A stretch of 64,000 bases of DNA from UBA4742 sp963734965 (GCA_963734965.1 CAVTJK010000004.1:248001-312000); one strand, 5' to 3'; numbered from the stretch's first letter, positions 27,305 to 36,667 are shown. Notes: a model not told the origin generated them from the letters alone. Numbers and translations: made by a program.

Positions 27305-28399
27305 TCAGGGCGTGATGGTCGCCGGGTCGACGCCGACGCCGCCCTGCTCGCTGCTCGCGTAGGCGGCCAGCGCGAAGCGCAGGACATCGGTCGCCTCCTG
27401 AGCCGACCACCAGAGCGGACCCTCACCCGTCCTCAACCATCGCAGCCAGTGCCGCCCCGAGTCGCGGAAGCTGCTGGCCCAGTCGTCGTCGAGGGCATGG
27501 AAGCTCCGCATCTCGCCGTCGGCGTAGATCTCGAGGCTGGGCTGTTGGATGCCGCGACCCGTGCAGCGGTTGACGCGGGCGTATCCGCGCCGTCCGGTGA
27601 CCTCCCACCGTTCATCATTGGTGTAGTAGTCCGACCGCAGGTACATGTCGGGCGCCAGCGTGATGTCCCACACGCCGCGGATGCCGCTGGCGTGCTCCCA
27701 GATGAGCGTCGACGGCGCGTCGATGTCGATGGTCGGGACGATCTCGGTGTTGCCCACCCACGCCCGGACCTCGCGAATCGGACCGAACAGCCACAGCGCC
27801 GTCGACAGCTTGTGCCAACCATCGTCGAACACGAGGATGCCGCGGCCGTCGCGCATCTGGCGAAACTGCCACTCGAAGCTGCTGGCCGGGACATCCCAAC
27901 CACCATTGCCCGTCCCGACCATCTTCAGGTGGTAGCCGCTCACCTCGCCGAGGTCGCCCGCCTCGACGGTGGCCTTGAGCCGCCGCAGGGGCTCGTAGAA
28001 CAGATAGTTCTCCATGACCCGCAGCACGCGGTCGTTGGCCTCGGCGGCCTCGATCATCCGCTGGGCGTCAACCAGGTCGTTGCACATCGGCTTCTGCAGG
28101 TTGACGTGCCAACCGTGGCCGAGCATCTCGATCACGCCGTCGACGTGCAGCGGGATGGGCAGCAGCGCCTCGACGGCGTCGACCTCCAGTCCGCTCGAGG
28201 CGAGCCCGTCGACGGACGCAAAGGTCAGGGCCGACGGCCAATCGGCTTGTCGCTGGGCCCGCCGCTCCGCGCTCGGATCGACGAGGGCCACCACCTCGGC
28301 ATCGGGGTTGTCGACGTAGGCCCGAATGTTCAGGTCGTAGATGCGACCGAGCCCGACGATGGCGGCCCGCACCGGGCGGTCACGAGGCGCGAAGCTCAT
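27305..28399 (-). CDS. Gfo/Idh/MocA family oxidoreductase
   Basis: A 364-residue NAD(P)-dependent oxidoreductase. The Rossmann fold starts AAIVGLGRIYDLNIRAY. The normal EKP motif reads NLQKPMCNDLVDA, keeping the lysine but with Gln for Glu. The C-terminal domain has DDGWHKLSTALWLFGPI with the catalytic His region. Substrates of relatives are sugars, inositols and related alcohols. The ATG at 28399 sits within the stop of the upstream VOC gene (ATGA), so the two form an operon. Confidence 0.88.
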   Translation of the reverse strand: MSFAPRDRPVRAAIVGLGRIYDLNIRAYVDNPDAEVVALVDPSAERRAQRQADWPSALTFASVDGLASSGLEVDAVEALLPIPLHVDGVIEMLGHGWHVNLQKPMCNDLVDAQRMIEAAEANDRVLRVMENYLFYEPLRRLKATVEAGDLGEVSGYHLKMVGTGNGGWDVPASSFEWQFRQMRDGRGILVFDDGWHKLSTALWLFGPIREVRAWVGNTEIVPTIDIDAPSTLIWEHASGIRGVWDITLAPDMYLRSDYYTNDERWEVTGRRGYARVNRCTGRGIQQPSLEIYADGEMRSFHALDDDWASSFRDSGRHWLRWLRTGEGPLWWSAQEATDVLRFALAAYASSEQGGVGVDPATITP

Positions 28400-28791
28400 C
28401 GCCCCACCGTGGCCGGGCCGGCCGGGTCGAGCTGCTCCATGAACTCGAGCCGGATCTGCCCGGGGGCTTCGACGAAGGCGATCCGACGGGTGCCGAAGGT
28501 CCCCTCGACGACGGCCGGCCCCCACACGACGGTGTGTCCTTCGAGCTCGGCGTCGAGATCGTCGGTGAACAGAGCCGGGTGCAGGAAGCCTTCCGGCGGC
28601 AGGTCGACCTCGTCCTCGTAGATCGCCCGCGTGAACAACGTGATCATCACCGGACCGAGGTACACGTCGGCCCGCTCGCCCGATTGCCACTCCATCCGGT
28701 CACGAACCTCGGCCCCGGCACCTTCGTAGAAGGCGCAGGCGGCGTCGAGGTCGGCCACCTTCACGGCCAGGTTGGCCATCCCCGTCACCAT
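28396..28791 (-). CDS. VOC family (glyoxalase/bleomycin-resistance-like) protein
   Basis: A 131-residue vicinal oxygen chelate protein with the beta-alpha-beta-beta-beta fold pattern: ANLAVKVADLDAACAFYEGAGAEV at the start and RIAFVEAPGQIRLEFMEQ at the end, where the Glu is a metal ligand. Enzymes of this fold open rings, isomerise or conjugate small molecules; the reaction is unknown. It is the first gene of an operon with the Gfo/Idh oxidoreductase, with a TetR-like palindrome upstream at 28809-28826. Confidence 0.82.
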   Translation of the reverse strand: MVTGMANLAVKVADLDAACAFYEGAGAEVRDRMEWQSGERADVYLGPVMITLFTRAIYEDEVDLPPEGFLHPALFTDDLDAELEGHTVVWGPAVVEGTFGTRRIAFVEAPGQIRLEFMEQLDPAGPATVGR

Positions 28792-28808
28792 CAGCTGTGC
28801 CCTCGTTT

Positions 28809-28826
28809 CCTGACGTCGGTGTCAGG
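28809..28826 (-). promoter_or_regulatory. Inverted repeat upstream of the VOC-oxidoreductase operon
   Basis: CCTGAC-GTCGGT-GTCAGG is a 6-bp inverted repeat with a 6-nt spacer, 18 nt upstream of the VOC start. Its spacing suits a TetR-type dimer. No matching regulator is beside it. Confidence 0.45.
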
Positions 28827-28841
28827 GATTGTACGAGGCGG

Positions 28842-29681
28842 TCAGTAGCCGAGGCGCTCGAGAGCCTTGGGGCGGCGTTGCCAGTCCTTGTCGACCTTGA
28901 CGAACAGCTCGATGTAGGCGCCGGGCGTCAGCTGCTCGCGCACGGCCGTGCCGACGGCCTTGAGCACCGAACCGTTGTGGCCGATGACGATGCCCTTCTG
29001 CGAGTCGCGCTCGACGAGGATCTCGACGCGGATGCGAGGCCACTCCCATTCGGTGACGCGGGTGGCGATCGAATGCGGGAGCTCGTCTCGGGTGATGGCC
29101 AGGAGCTGCTCGCGCACGAGCTCGGCCACCCAGAAGGCCTCGGGCACGTCGGTGACCATGTCGTCGGGGTAGAACTGGGGACCCTCGGGGAGCCGCTCGA
29201 TCAGGTGGGCGACGAGGGCGTCGACGCCCTCACCCGTGCGGGCCGACACCGGGAAGTAGTGCTCGAGGGCGAGCTGGTCCGCGGCCTTGGCCAACTGCGC
29301 GAGAACGGCCTCGGGCGAGGCGGCGTCGACCTTGTTCACGACGACCACCCCGTCGGACGGAACCCGCGACGCCACGAACCGATCGCCCGGACCGATCGAC
29401 GCCGCGGCATCGACGACGAGGCAGACGACGTCGACCCCGCCGATGGTCTGCGACGCGGTGTCGTTGAGGTGCTCGCCCAGCAGCGTGCGCGGCTTGTGGA
29501 TCCCGGGGGTGTCGACGAACACGACCTGGGCATCGGGGCGGTTCAGCACGCCGCGCACCTGGGTCCGGGTCGTCTGGGGCTTGTCCGAGACGATGCTGAC
29601 CTTCGTGCCGAGGATGCGGTTGATCAGGGTCGACTTGCCCACGTTGGGCCGTCCCACCAGGGTGACGAAACCCGATCTCAC
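28842..29681 (-). CDS. era: GTPase Era
   Basis: A 279-residue GTPase for 16S rRNA maturation and 30S assembly. GTP motifs: GRPNVGKST (G1), DTPG (G3), NKVD (G4) and SAR (G5). The C-terminal KH domain has GIVIGHNGSVLKAVG, which binds the 3' end of 16S rRNA. GTG 29681 is chosen because the family begins SGFVTLVGRPNVGKS. It is the last gene of the phoH-ybeY-corC-era operon, 19 nt after corC. Confidence 0.96.
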   Translation of the reverse strand: MRSGFVTLVGRPNVGKSTLINRILGTKVSIVSDKPQTTRTQVRGVLNRPDAQVVFVDTPGIHKPRTLLGEHLNDTASQTIGGVDVVCLVVDAAASIGPGDRFVASRVPSDGVVVVNKVDAASPEAVLAQLAKAADQLALEHYFPVSARTGEGVDALVAHLIERLPEGPQFYPDDMVTDVPEAFWVAELVREQLLAITRDELPHSIATRVTEWEWPRIRVEILVERDSQKGIVIGHNGSVLKAVGTAVREQLTPGAYIELFVKVDKDWQRRPKALERLGY

Positions 29682-29700
29682 GAGCTGCCCCGCATCGGTG

Positions 29701-31095
29701 TCACTTCGAGCCCCGCCCGACTTCGCGCTCGCCGGCGCGATCGACGGAGTCGTGGTCGGGCTGGCCGGCGAGACCAGCGCCGTCGTCATCTCCCAGTTCT
29801 GCGACCACCTCCAGATCGGCGATGCGCACGCGCCCGATGCGGCGACGCTGCACGCGTTCGGCCCACAGCCGGTGTCCGCTGCTCTCGACCATCTCGCCCT
29901 CGGTGGGCACATGCCCGAGCAGGTGGAAGATCAGCCCGCCGACGGTGTCCCAGTCGCCCTCGCCCTCGGGCAGAGGCGGATGGATCAGCTCGTTGACCTC
30001 GTCGATGGGCATGGCGGCGTTGACCCGGATCTGGCCGTCGGCGAGCTGCTCGACCTGGGGCTCCTCGCGGTCGTACTCGTCGTGGATCTCGCCGACGAGC
30101 TCCTCGATCAGGTCTTCGAGCGTCACCAGGCCGGCGGTGCCGCCGTACTCGTCGACCACCACCGCGAGGTGGACATGGTCGGCCTGCATCTCGGGCAGCA
30201 GTTCGGCGATGCGCTTCGACTCGGGTACGAACCGGGCCTGGCGCATGAACTCGCTGACCGGACGGTCACCGTTGCCGTCGCGCCCGGCCCGCATGAGGTC
30301 CTTGGCGTAGACCAGCCCGACGATGTCGTCGATGCCCTCTCCCACGGCCGGCACTCGGCTCAGGCCGTTGAGGATCATCACCTCCATCACGTCGTCGACC
30401 CGGAACTCGGCCGGCACCGTGACCATGTCGGGCCGCGGCACCATCACCTCGCGGACCACGGTGTCGCCGAACTCGATGATCTGCTCGATGAAGGCTCGCT
30501 CCTCCTCCTCGATGACGTCCTCCTCGACCGCGACATCGGCCAACGCGAGCAGCTCCTCCTCGGACACGAACGGGCCCTCCTTGAGGCCCTTGCCCGGCAG
30601 CAACACGTTCGACATCCCGATGAGGCCCTTGGAGAGGATCCGGATGGGCCAGAAGCGGGCCAGCATCGACACCGGCGTCGCCGCGAACAGCGCCGAGCGT
30701 TCGGGATGCTGGATGGCCCACGTCTTGGGCGCGGCCTCGGCCACGACGAAGACCACGACGACGTTGAGAACGGTCGCGACGAAGACGCCCCACCCGCCGA
30801 AGAGATGGTCGGCGAGGATGCCGAGCAGCGTCGCTCCGACCAACTGGCAGATGAGGAGCGTGAGCAGGACGGGGTTGAGGAACCGTTCGGGCCGTGCGAC
30901 CAGCCACAGCAGCTTCACGCCCTTGGGGCCGCGACCCTCGGCCAGGGCCTGGGCCTTGCTGCGGGACATGCGGGTGAGCGCGGTCTCGGCCAGGGCCAGG
31001 AAGGTGGTGACCGCCATCAACACGACGATGGTGACGATCATGGCGATGTCGGCGCCACCGAGCTCGGCCAGGACCACCGGCGACGAAGCCCTCAT
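29701..31095 (-). CDS. Hemolysin/CorC family membrane protein (CNNM + CBS pair)
   Basis: A 464-residue protein of the CNNM/CorB type. The N-terminal DUF21 domain has four hydrophobic segments (IAMIVTIVVLMAVTTFLALAE, then VLLTLLICQLVGATLLG, VFVATVLNVVVVFVVAEAAPK). A CBS pair follows (REVMVPRPDMVTV and VVVDEYGGTAGLVTLEDLIEELVGEI), and a CorC_HlyC domain ends it with a polar tail. Members are implicated in magnesium or cobalt efflux. The ATG 31095 overlaps the ybeY stop as ATGA. The position between ybeY and era is common in actinobacteria. Confidence 0.9.
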   Translation of the reverse strand: MRASSPVVLAELGGADIAMIVTIVVLMAVTTFLALAETALTRMSRSKAQALAEGRGPKGVKLLWLVARPERFLNPVLLTLLICQLVGATLLGILADHLFGGWGVFVATVLNVVVVFVVAEAAPKTWAIQHPERSALFAATPVSMLARFWPIRILSKGLIGMSNVLLPGKGLKEGPFVSEEELLALADVAVEEDVIEEEERAFIEQIIEFGDTVVREVMVPRPDMVTVPAEFRVDDVMEVMILNGLSRVPAVGEGIDDIVGLVYAKDLMRAGRDGNGDRPVSEFMRQARFVPESKRIAELLPEMQADHVHLAVVVDEYGGTAGLVTLEDLIEELVGEIHDEYDREEPQVEQLADGQIRVNAAMPIDEVNELIHPPLPEGEGDWDTVGGLIFHLLGHVPTEGEMVESSGHRLWAERVQRRRIGRVRIADLEVVAELGDDDGAGLAGQPDHDSVDRAGEREVGRGSK

Positions 31096-31640
31096 GACGC
31101 CCACGGATCGCCGCCGAGCGGCCCGTAGGCCGTCGTCAGCAGTTCGCGCTCGAGGGCCTGCATGGCGAGTCGGTCGTCGGCCTCGGCATGGTCGTGACCG
31201 AGCAGGTGGAGAAGAGCGTGCACGACGAGCAGGGCGATCTCGTCGTCGAGCGACCCGGCATGTCCGGGCGCGTTGGCGGCCGCGACCTCGAGACAGATGA
31301 AGACGTCGCCCAACAGGATCGGTGGCGAGTCGTCCGATTCGATCGGCCGCTCTCCACGCGACGCGACCAAGTCGCCATCGATGGGGAACGACAGGACGTC
31401 GGTTGGTCCATCGGCTCCCATGTGGAGGCGGTTCAGCTCGGCGATCTCGTCGGTGCCGACGAAGGTGACGTCCACCTCATAGCTCGCAGGAACGTCCAGC
31501 AGGGCCAGGACGGTGGCGACGAACGTGGTCCATCGGCCGCGGTCGAACGTCGCGTCGTCCGTGTGGTCGTCGATGCCCACACGCGCCGTCGGTCGGGGGA
31601 TTCCCGCGGCCGCGGCGCGCTCTCGTTCCACGGTGGTCAA
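31092..31640 (-). CDS. ybeY: Endoribonuclease YbeY
   Basis: A 182-residue rRNA maturation nuclease. The zinc site is HALLHLLGHDHAEADD, matching HxxxHxxGHxH. The upstream LNRLHMGADGPTDVLSFP is also characteristic. TTG 31640 overlaps the phoH stop (TTGA), so translation is coupled on both sides. The N terminus (about 25 residues) is longer than usual, so a start further in is possible. Confidence 0.94.
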   Translation of the reverse strand: MTTVERERAAAAGIPRPTARVGIDDHTDDATFDRGRWTTFVATVLALLDVPASYEVDVTFVGTDEIAELNRLHMGADGPTDVLSFPIDGDLVASRGERPIESDDSPPILLGDVFICLEVAAANAPGHAGSLDDEIALLVVHALLHLLGHDHAEADDRLAMQALERELLTTAYGPLGGDPWAS

Positions 31641-32596
31641 CTCGGGGGCGGGTCGCCGGCGGCCCGCTCGTAGGCGTTGACGATGTCCTGCACGATCCGG
31701 TGGCGCACCACATCGCGGCTGGTGAGGTGCACGAAGGCCAATCCGTCGATGCCGCCCAGCACGCGCTCGAGTCCGCCGAGGCCGCTGCGCCCTCCGGCCA
31801 CGTCGACCTGGGTCGTGTCGCCGGTGACCACGACCTTCGAGCCGAACCCGATCCGGGTCAGGAACATCTTCATCTGCTCGGGCGACGTGTTCTGGGCCTC
31901 GTCGAGGATGATGAAGCTGGCGTTGAGCGTACGGCCCCGCATGAAGGCCAGCGGTGCCACCTCGACCGTGCCCCGATCGAGCAGGCGTTGCGCGCCTTCG
32001 GGTTCGACCATGTCGTAGAGAGCGTCATACAGCGGTCGCAGGTACGGATCGACCTTGGCCATGAGATCGCCGGGCAGGAACCCGAGACGCTCGCCGGCTT
32101 CGACGGCGGGGCGGGTCAGGATGATGCGCTCGACCTCCTTGGACTGCAGGGCTTGCACAGCCATGGCCACGGCCAACCAGCTCTTGCCGGTGCCGGCCGG
32201 GCCCAGCCCGAAGGTGATGACGTTCTTGCGGATGGCGTCGACGTAGCGCTTCTGGCCACTCGACTTGGGCCGCACCGTCCGGCCGCGCGACGACCTGAGC
32301 ACCTCGGCGGTGAGCACCTCGGATGGCGACTCGTCCGCCTTGACCATGTCGATCGTGCGGTGCACGACCGACGGCTCGAGCGCCTGACCCTGCTGCAACA
32401 ACACGACCAGCTCGCCGAAGAGTCGCCCCACCTGCTCGGCCCCTTCGCCGTCGACGGTGATCTCGTTGCCCCGCACGTGCACGGTCGAGTGCGGGAACGC
32501 CGTCTCGACCAGCCGCAACAACTCGTCGCGCTGGCCCAGGAGGCCCACCATCAGGTGATTGCCGGGGACGTTGATCTTGACTTGGGTGGTTGCCAT
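31637..32596 (-). CDS. phoH: PhoH family ATPase (PhoH/YbeZ)
   Basis: A 319-residue P-loop ATPase. An N-terminal KH-like domain (PGNHLMVGLLGQRDELLRL) precedes Walker A GPAGTGKSWLAVAMAVQ and Walker B ASFIILDEAQNTSPEQM, with TRIGFGSKVVVTGD downstream. YbeZ-type PhoH proteins partner YbeY in ribosome quality control, which fits the coupled gene order. It is the first gene of the four-gene operon. Confidence 0.95.
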   Translation of the reverse strand: MATTQVKINVPGNHLMVGLLGQRDELLRLVETAFPHSTVHVRGNEITVDGEGAEQVGRLFGELVVLLQQGQALEPSVVHRTIDMVKADESPSEVLTAEVLRSSRGRTVRPKSSGQKRYVDAIRKNVITFGLGPAGTGKSWLAVAMAVQALQSKEVERIILTRPAVEAGERLGFLPGDLMAKVDPYLRPLYDALYDMVEPEGAQRLLDRGTVEVAPLAFMRGRTLNASFIILDEAQNTSPEQMKMFLTRIGFGSKVVVTGDTTQVDVAGGRSGLGGLERVLGGIDGLAFVHLTSRDVVRHRIVQDIVNAYERAAGDPPPS

Positions 32597-32748
32597 CAGG
32601 GGTCTCAGGTGTGGGGATCAGCGTAGTGACTGCGAGGTGGTCCCGAATAGGAGGTTCTCATCGTCTCGCTCGTCTGACTCGACCGGCGGCGAGCGGTGCG
32701 CCGACGTGGATCGATCACCGCTCGCTCGGGTGCCCTACTCTCGGCGCC

Positions 32749-33339
32749 ATGGCGAGTGGCGACGCCTCCGACGACGACCTCGACGACACCCTGGCGAGCG
32801 ACCTCGACGAGGTCGATCAGGTGGAGCGGTGGGCCGCCGAGGCCCGCGTGGCCGACGCGGTCGCAGAGCGGCGCCGAGCGGCGTGGCTCATCCGCCAGGC
32901 CGAGTCCGAGACCAGCATGGCCGGTGTGCTGGGCGCGCTGGCCGAGCGCGACCGCCCGGTCGTCATCCATCTGCTCGACGGGCGCCAGCACCGGGGCACG
33001 ATCGTGGCGGTGGGACGAGACGTCGTCGATCTCTGCCCGATGACGGGCGGTCGCGTCCTGCTGAGCCTGGCCGCGGTCGCCGCGGTGCACACCCCGGGCG
33101 CGGGTCCCGATGCCGGCGCGCCGCCACGCTCGGCGCGAACCGATCTCGCTCGCGAGCTGGGCGAGCTGGCCGCGGAACGAGCCCGAGTGCTGGTCGTGAC
33201 CAGGACGGGCTCGGACGCCACCACAGGCACGCTGGTCGCGGTGGGTCGGGATCTGCTCACACTGCAGGGGCCGAGCGGAGGATGGATCTACGTGCCGCTC
33301 GATGCGCTGGCCGAGGTGTCGCTGCCCGAATCCGGGTAG
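32749..33339 (+). CDS. Conserved actinobacterial protein with two Sm-like repeats
   Basis: A 196-residue soluble protein with an acidic N terminus (SGDASDDDLDDTLASDLDEV). Two similar beta segments are visible: HRGTIVAVGRDVVDLCPM near residue 80 and TTGTLVAVGRDLLTLQGP near residue 160. Each contains a GT(I/L)VAVGRD core followed by a strand, resembling Sm/LSM-type barrels. Function unknown; RNA or nucleotide binding would be a guess. Its last 52 nt overlap the end of the convergent BldC-like gene. Confidence 0.72.
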   Translation: MASGDASDDDLDDTLASDLDEVDQVERWAAEARVADAVAERRRAAWLIRQAESETSMAGVLGALAERDRPVVIHLLDGRQHRGTIVAVGRDVVDLCPMTGGRVLLSLAAVAAVHTPGAGPDAGAPPRSARTDLARELGELAAERARVLVVTRTGSDATTGTLVAVGRDLLTLQGPSGGWIYVPLDALAEVSLPESG

Positions 33340-33566
33340 AGGTGCTCGAGGGTCCCGGGCTGGATCCGGCAGGCGTCGATGAAGACATCGACGTCGGTGG
33401 CTTTGAGCCGGATCACGCGGCCGAAGCGATAGGCCGGCACCTGGCCCTCGTCGATGAAGCGATAGAGGGTGCGCGGGGTGATGCCGAGCCGCTCGGCCGC
33501 CTCGCCCGTGCTCAGCCAACGTATGTCGTCGTCGGAGGTGAAGCCCACAGGAGTCACGCCCAACAC
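33288..33566 (-). CDS. MerR-like/BldC-type small DNA-binding protein
   Basis: A 92-residue protein with one winged-helix HTH of the excisionase/BldC kind: WLSTGEAAERLGITPRTLYRFIDEGQVPAYRFGRVIRL, then DVDVFIDACRIQPG. BldC-like proteins are small head-to-tail DNA binders that control development in streptomycetes. The C-terminal Ser/Ala tail overlaps the converging gene. Its targets cannot be deduced. Confidence 0.82.
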   Translation of the reverse strand: MLGVTPVGFTSDDDIRWLSTGEAAERLGITPRTLYRFIDEGQVPAYRFGRVIRLKATDVDVFIDACRIQPGTLEHLYPDSGSDTSASASSGT

Positions 33567-33644
33567 CTTACTCCCTTCTCGGTGCTTTTCACCCTCTTCG
33601 GTGCAGTTGTCGGCGTGGGATCACATCTCCGCGACACGACGAAC

Positions 33645-33677
33645 GGCCCGGGCCGCCCGCCGGAGCGGCCCGGGGCC
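33645..33677 (-). terminator. GC-rich hairpin after the purple acid phosphatase gene's 3' side
   Basis: GGCCCGGGCCGC (33645-33656) pairs with GCGGCCCGGGGCC (33665-33677), with one bulged base. It lies 43 nt after the phosphatase stop on the minus strand and upstream of the BldC-like gene. Confidence 0.55.
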
Positions 33678-33719
33678 TTCGTCCGGGGCGGGGAACGATG
33701 GCGGGGCGCTCGGACCGGC

Positions 33720-35342
33720 TCAGCGGCCCGGGCCGGGATGGGGCCCAGACCCGCCTTGGCCCGCCACTCGGGCCAGGGTGACCTGGTCGAGCTCGACGCC
33801 CGTCTCGGTCAGCACCCGGACCTGCATCGTCGCCGTGCGACCGGGACGGGCCGGCACCACGTCGGCGGCGATGACCGAATATCCGGTGAATCGCACCTGG
33901 GACCAGTCGACGGTCTCGTTCTGGGGACCGCCGGGCTGGTTGACGAACGTGTCGATCGAGTCGACGGCGTTGACGTTGCCCTCGAAGCTGTCGGGCGCTC
34001 CGAAGAAGTACAGGCTCCGCCCGGCCGCCCCGGCGGTCAGATAGGTCGTCCCGTCGGTGGCCGGGTTCACCGTCGAGCCGATGGGGGCCGCCTTGGTGGA
34101 CGCCCCGGCCCGGATGGGATCGGTCCGCTCGTAGATGTGGTTGTGCCCGTTGATCACCAGGTCGACGCTGAACTGGTCGAACAACGTTGTCCACTCGGAC
34201 CGGACCCCACCCTCGGAGGCATGGACGCTGCAGGTCGAATAGGCGCAGTGGTGGAAGAACACCACGATGAAGTCGACCTCGCGCTGGGCGCGCAGCGAGG
34301 CCAGTCGCGCCGCCAGCCACGCTCGTTGCGCCCCGGCCGTGAACCCTTGGTTGGCCGGGATCTCGTTGGACACGTCGTTGGCGTCGAGGCTGATCACGGC
34401 CACGTCGCCGTAGACGAACGAGTACGTGCCGGGGCTCACCGCCGGTCCGTTGCCCGGGAACGCGAACCGCTCGACCTCGCCGCCGTAGCCGTCGGGTGAC
34501 AGCCAGGCCTCCATGTCGTGGTTGCCCAGCGCCACCATCCAGGGGATCTGCGAGGCGATGGGCTCGATCTGGGTGAACCACGAGTCCCAGAGGCGCACGT
34601 CGAAGGTGTCGGCGACGAGGCCTTCACCGCTCGAGTCGGCGTAGCTGATGTCGCCGGCGTGGAGGTGGAAGGCCGGCTCCTGCCCCAGGATGACGCTGTC
34701 GTTGGCGACGGCGTTGTACGAGCTGCCCTGGTCACCGAAGGCGGTGAAGGTGAACGGCGCCGCCGAGCCATGGGCCGGGGCCGTGGTGAAGGTCGACACC
34801 GCACCGGGCGCCGTCGGGTCGACCGGGTCGAACCCGTCATGGCCGGCGCCGTAGAAGTAGGTGACACCGGGAAAGAGGTGGTCGAGGTCGACCTTGACGT
34901 AGTACTGGGTCACGGCCGGGTTCGGCGCGATGGCCGGCACGCTCAACGCCACGAGCGACGCGGCGATCTTGTGACCGAGGTCGCCGGCGCGCAGACCGAT
35001 CCGCACGAACGGGTTCGAGACGGGCGCCGGCACCTGCCACGTGATGGTCATCTGCGTGGAAGGATCCTGCCCGAAGGCGAGGTGGCGTCCGAAGGGGGCC
35101 ACGCCCTTGCCGTTGATGCGGTGGGGCGACAGCAAGCTCAGCGTGGACGGCTGACCCTTGGTCACATCGGCGAAGGCCGTGCCGTTGAGCAGCGTCGGGC
35201 CGGCCAGCAGGGCTCCGGCGCCCACGAGGCCGCCGCGCAGCACCGTGCGCCGCGACCGCTGCTGGCGGAACCAGTCGTGCTGCTCAGCCAGGCTGAGCTG
35301 CTGGGCGGTCGATCGATCCATGTTCTCGCGTCGCTTGGTCAT
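33720..35342 (-). CDS. Secreted purple acid phosphatase-like metallophosphoesterase (Tat signal)
   Basis: A 540-residue exported protein. The N terminus has a twin-arginine signal (RSRRTVLRGGLVGAGALLAG). A fibronectin-like PAP N-terminal domain follows (STQMTITWQVPAPVSNPFVRIG). The metallophosphoesterase domain shows the metal-ligand motifs FGDQGSSYN, HAGDISYAD, LGNHDMEAW, FFHH and NGHNHIYER. It probably releases phosphate from organic esters outside the cell. ATG 35342 and ATG 35321 are both possible starts; both keep the Tat motif. No phosphate regulator or transporter is adjacent. Confidence 0.9.
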   Translation of the reverse strand: MTKRRENMDRSTAQQLSLAEQHDWFRQQRSRRTVLRGGLVGAGALLAGPTLLNGTAFADVTKGQPSTLSLLSPHRINGKGVAPFGRHLAFGQDPSTQMTITWQVPAPVSNPFVRIGLRAGDLGHKIAASLVALSVPAIAPNPAVTQYYVKVDLDHLFPGVTYFYGAGHDGFDPVDPTAPGAVSTFTTAPAHGSAAPFTFTAFGDQGSSYNAVANDSVILGQEPAFHLHAGDISYADSSGEGLVADTFDVRLWDSWFTQIEPIASQIPWMVALGNHDMEAWLSPDGYGGEVERFAFPGNGPAVSPGTYSFVYGDVAVISLDANDVSNEIPANQGFTAGAQRAWLAARLASLRAQREVDFIVVFFHHCAYSTCSVHASEGGVRSEWTTLFDQFSVDLVINGHNHIYERTDPIRAGASTKAAPIGSTVNPATDGTTYLTAGAAGRSLYFFGAPDSFEGNVNAVDSIDTFVNQPGGPQNETVDWSQVRFTGYSVIAADVVPARPGRTATMQVRVLTETGVELDQVTLARVAGQGGSGPHPGPGR

Positions 35343-35553
35343 GGGCCCAACGCTAAGAAGCGCGTCTGACATCGTCGGCAACGACGGATCACGCCCACCT
35401 CAACTTTTCGCGAAGGATGTATGAACGACTACAAATCGGGTCGCCCGTCACGGTGAGGATTTCCTTGCGTTACGCCGTACAGGGTTTGTACGTTGCCGAT
35501 GAGCGCCACTTGCGGGGGCGTTGCGGCGGACGGGAACACACAGGCGGAATCCG

Positions 35554-36369
35554 ATGCACCTGGGCCGGAGCACCTCGACGACCGGGATCGATCTGGACGC
35601 GGCCGGCCTCGACGCATCGGCGACCGGACCACGGGGCCCGTCGACCGGCATCGGACCTCGTCGTGTTCGCCGCGCCCGACCGCTGCCGTCCGGTCGAGCC
35701 GTCGGTGGCGGGCTGCTCGTCGCACTGGCCATGCTGGCCAGCTTCGGGGTCGCCACCAGCCGTGATCGCGGCCCGGCCGGTCAGGCCGTGGTCGTCCGCC
35801 ACGCCCTGCGATTCGGCGCACGCATCGGACGCGACGACGTGCGGACCGTGCGAGTCGACCTACCCGACCTGGTGACTCGTCGAGTCTTCGCCGACCCGAC
35901 CGAGGTCGTCGGCTCCGTTGCCCTCGGCGACCTCGCTCCCGGTGATCTCGTCGACCGCTCAGCGGTGTCCTTCGATGCCGATCCGCCCGCCCGTGAGCTG
36001 TCCTTCCCCGTCGACGAGGCCCGAGCCCTCGACGGTCGCCTGCAGCCCGGCGAGGCGGTCGACGTGCTGGCCACCTACGGTGCCGGCGAGGCCGCTCGGA
36101 CCGTGGTCGTGGCCCGCCAGGTCAGGCTCGTCGACGTCGACGACTCGCGCCAGGGGCTCGAGTCGACCGGCAAGATCGTCGTGACCATCGCCTTGGCGGA
36201 CCCCGATGAGGTGCTGGCCGCGACCCATGCGGGCGAGGTGGGCGCCATCACCCTGGTGCGGGCGACCGGAGTCAGCGGCGAGGGCTCGGACTCGTACTCG
36301 GTGGCGACCGACGACCCGGCCACGGCCGCCCGATCGTCGGCGACCGACCCTGGCTCCGCCTCGAACTGA
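35554..36369 (+). CDS. cpaB: Flp pilus assembly protein CpaB/RcpC-like (SAF domain)
   Basis: A 271-residue protein with an N-terminal anchor (VGGGLLVALAMLASFGVATS). A SAF domain follows (AVVVRHALRFGARIGRDDVRTVRVDLPDL) and then a RcpC-type domain (FPVDEARALDGRLQPGEAVDVLATYG). CpaB/RcpC proteins act in the periplasm or cell wall to assemble the Tad pilus channel. ATG 35554 has AGGCGGA upstream. It heads the Tad region but is separated from tadZ by three glycosylation-type genes. No prepilin peptidase (TadV) or secretin (RcpA) is in the window. Confidence 0.83.
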   Translation: MHLGRSTSTTGIDLDAAGLDASATGPRGPSTGIGPRRVRRARPLPSGRAVGGGLLVALAMLASFGVATSRDRGPAGQAVVVRHALRFGARIGRDDVRTVRVDLPDLVTRRVFADPTEVVGSVALGDLAPGDLVDRSAVSFDADPPARELSFPVDEARALDGRLQPGEAVDVLATYGAGEAARTVVVARQVRLVDVDDSRQGLESTGKIVVTIALADPDEVLAATHAGEVGAITLVRATGVSGEGSDSYSVATDDPATAARSSATDPGSASN

Positions 36370-36667
36370 CCTCGTCGCCGGCGGCCCGGATCCTCGAAGA
36401 AGACGTCGCGGCCCCCCGCCTGACCCGGACAGCGAGAGCCGAGCAGCAGAGGGCCGCGACAGGGCATGAATCGGAAGGACTGGGGTGTCACCTTGAGAGA
36501 TTGCGGCCGAACGGCCCGTTCTCTCGTCCTCCGGGGACCTGGGACCGCCTTCCTGGTGTCGGAGCGGGCGGGGCGGCCATTGCTACTGTGTCGCCCTTGA
36601 TGACCGCGGACCGTTGTGAGTGGGAGCGGCGCGATCGATCGACGATCCCGGATGTGGCCCTCGCCGC

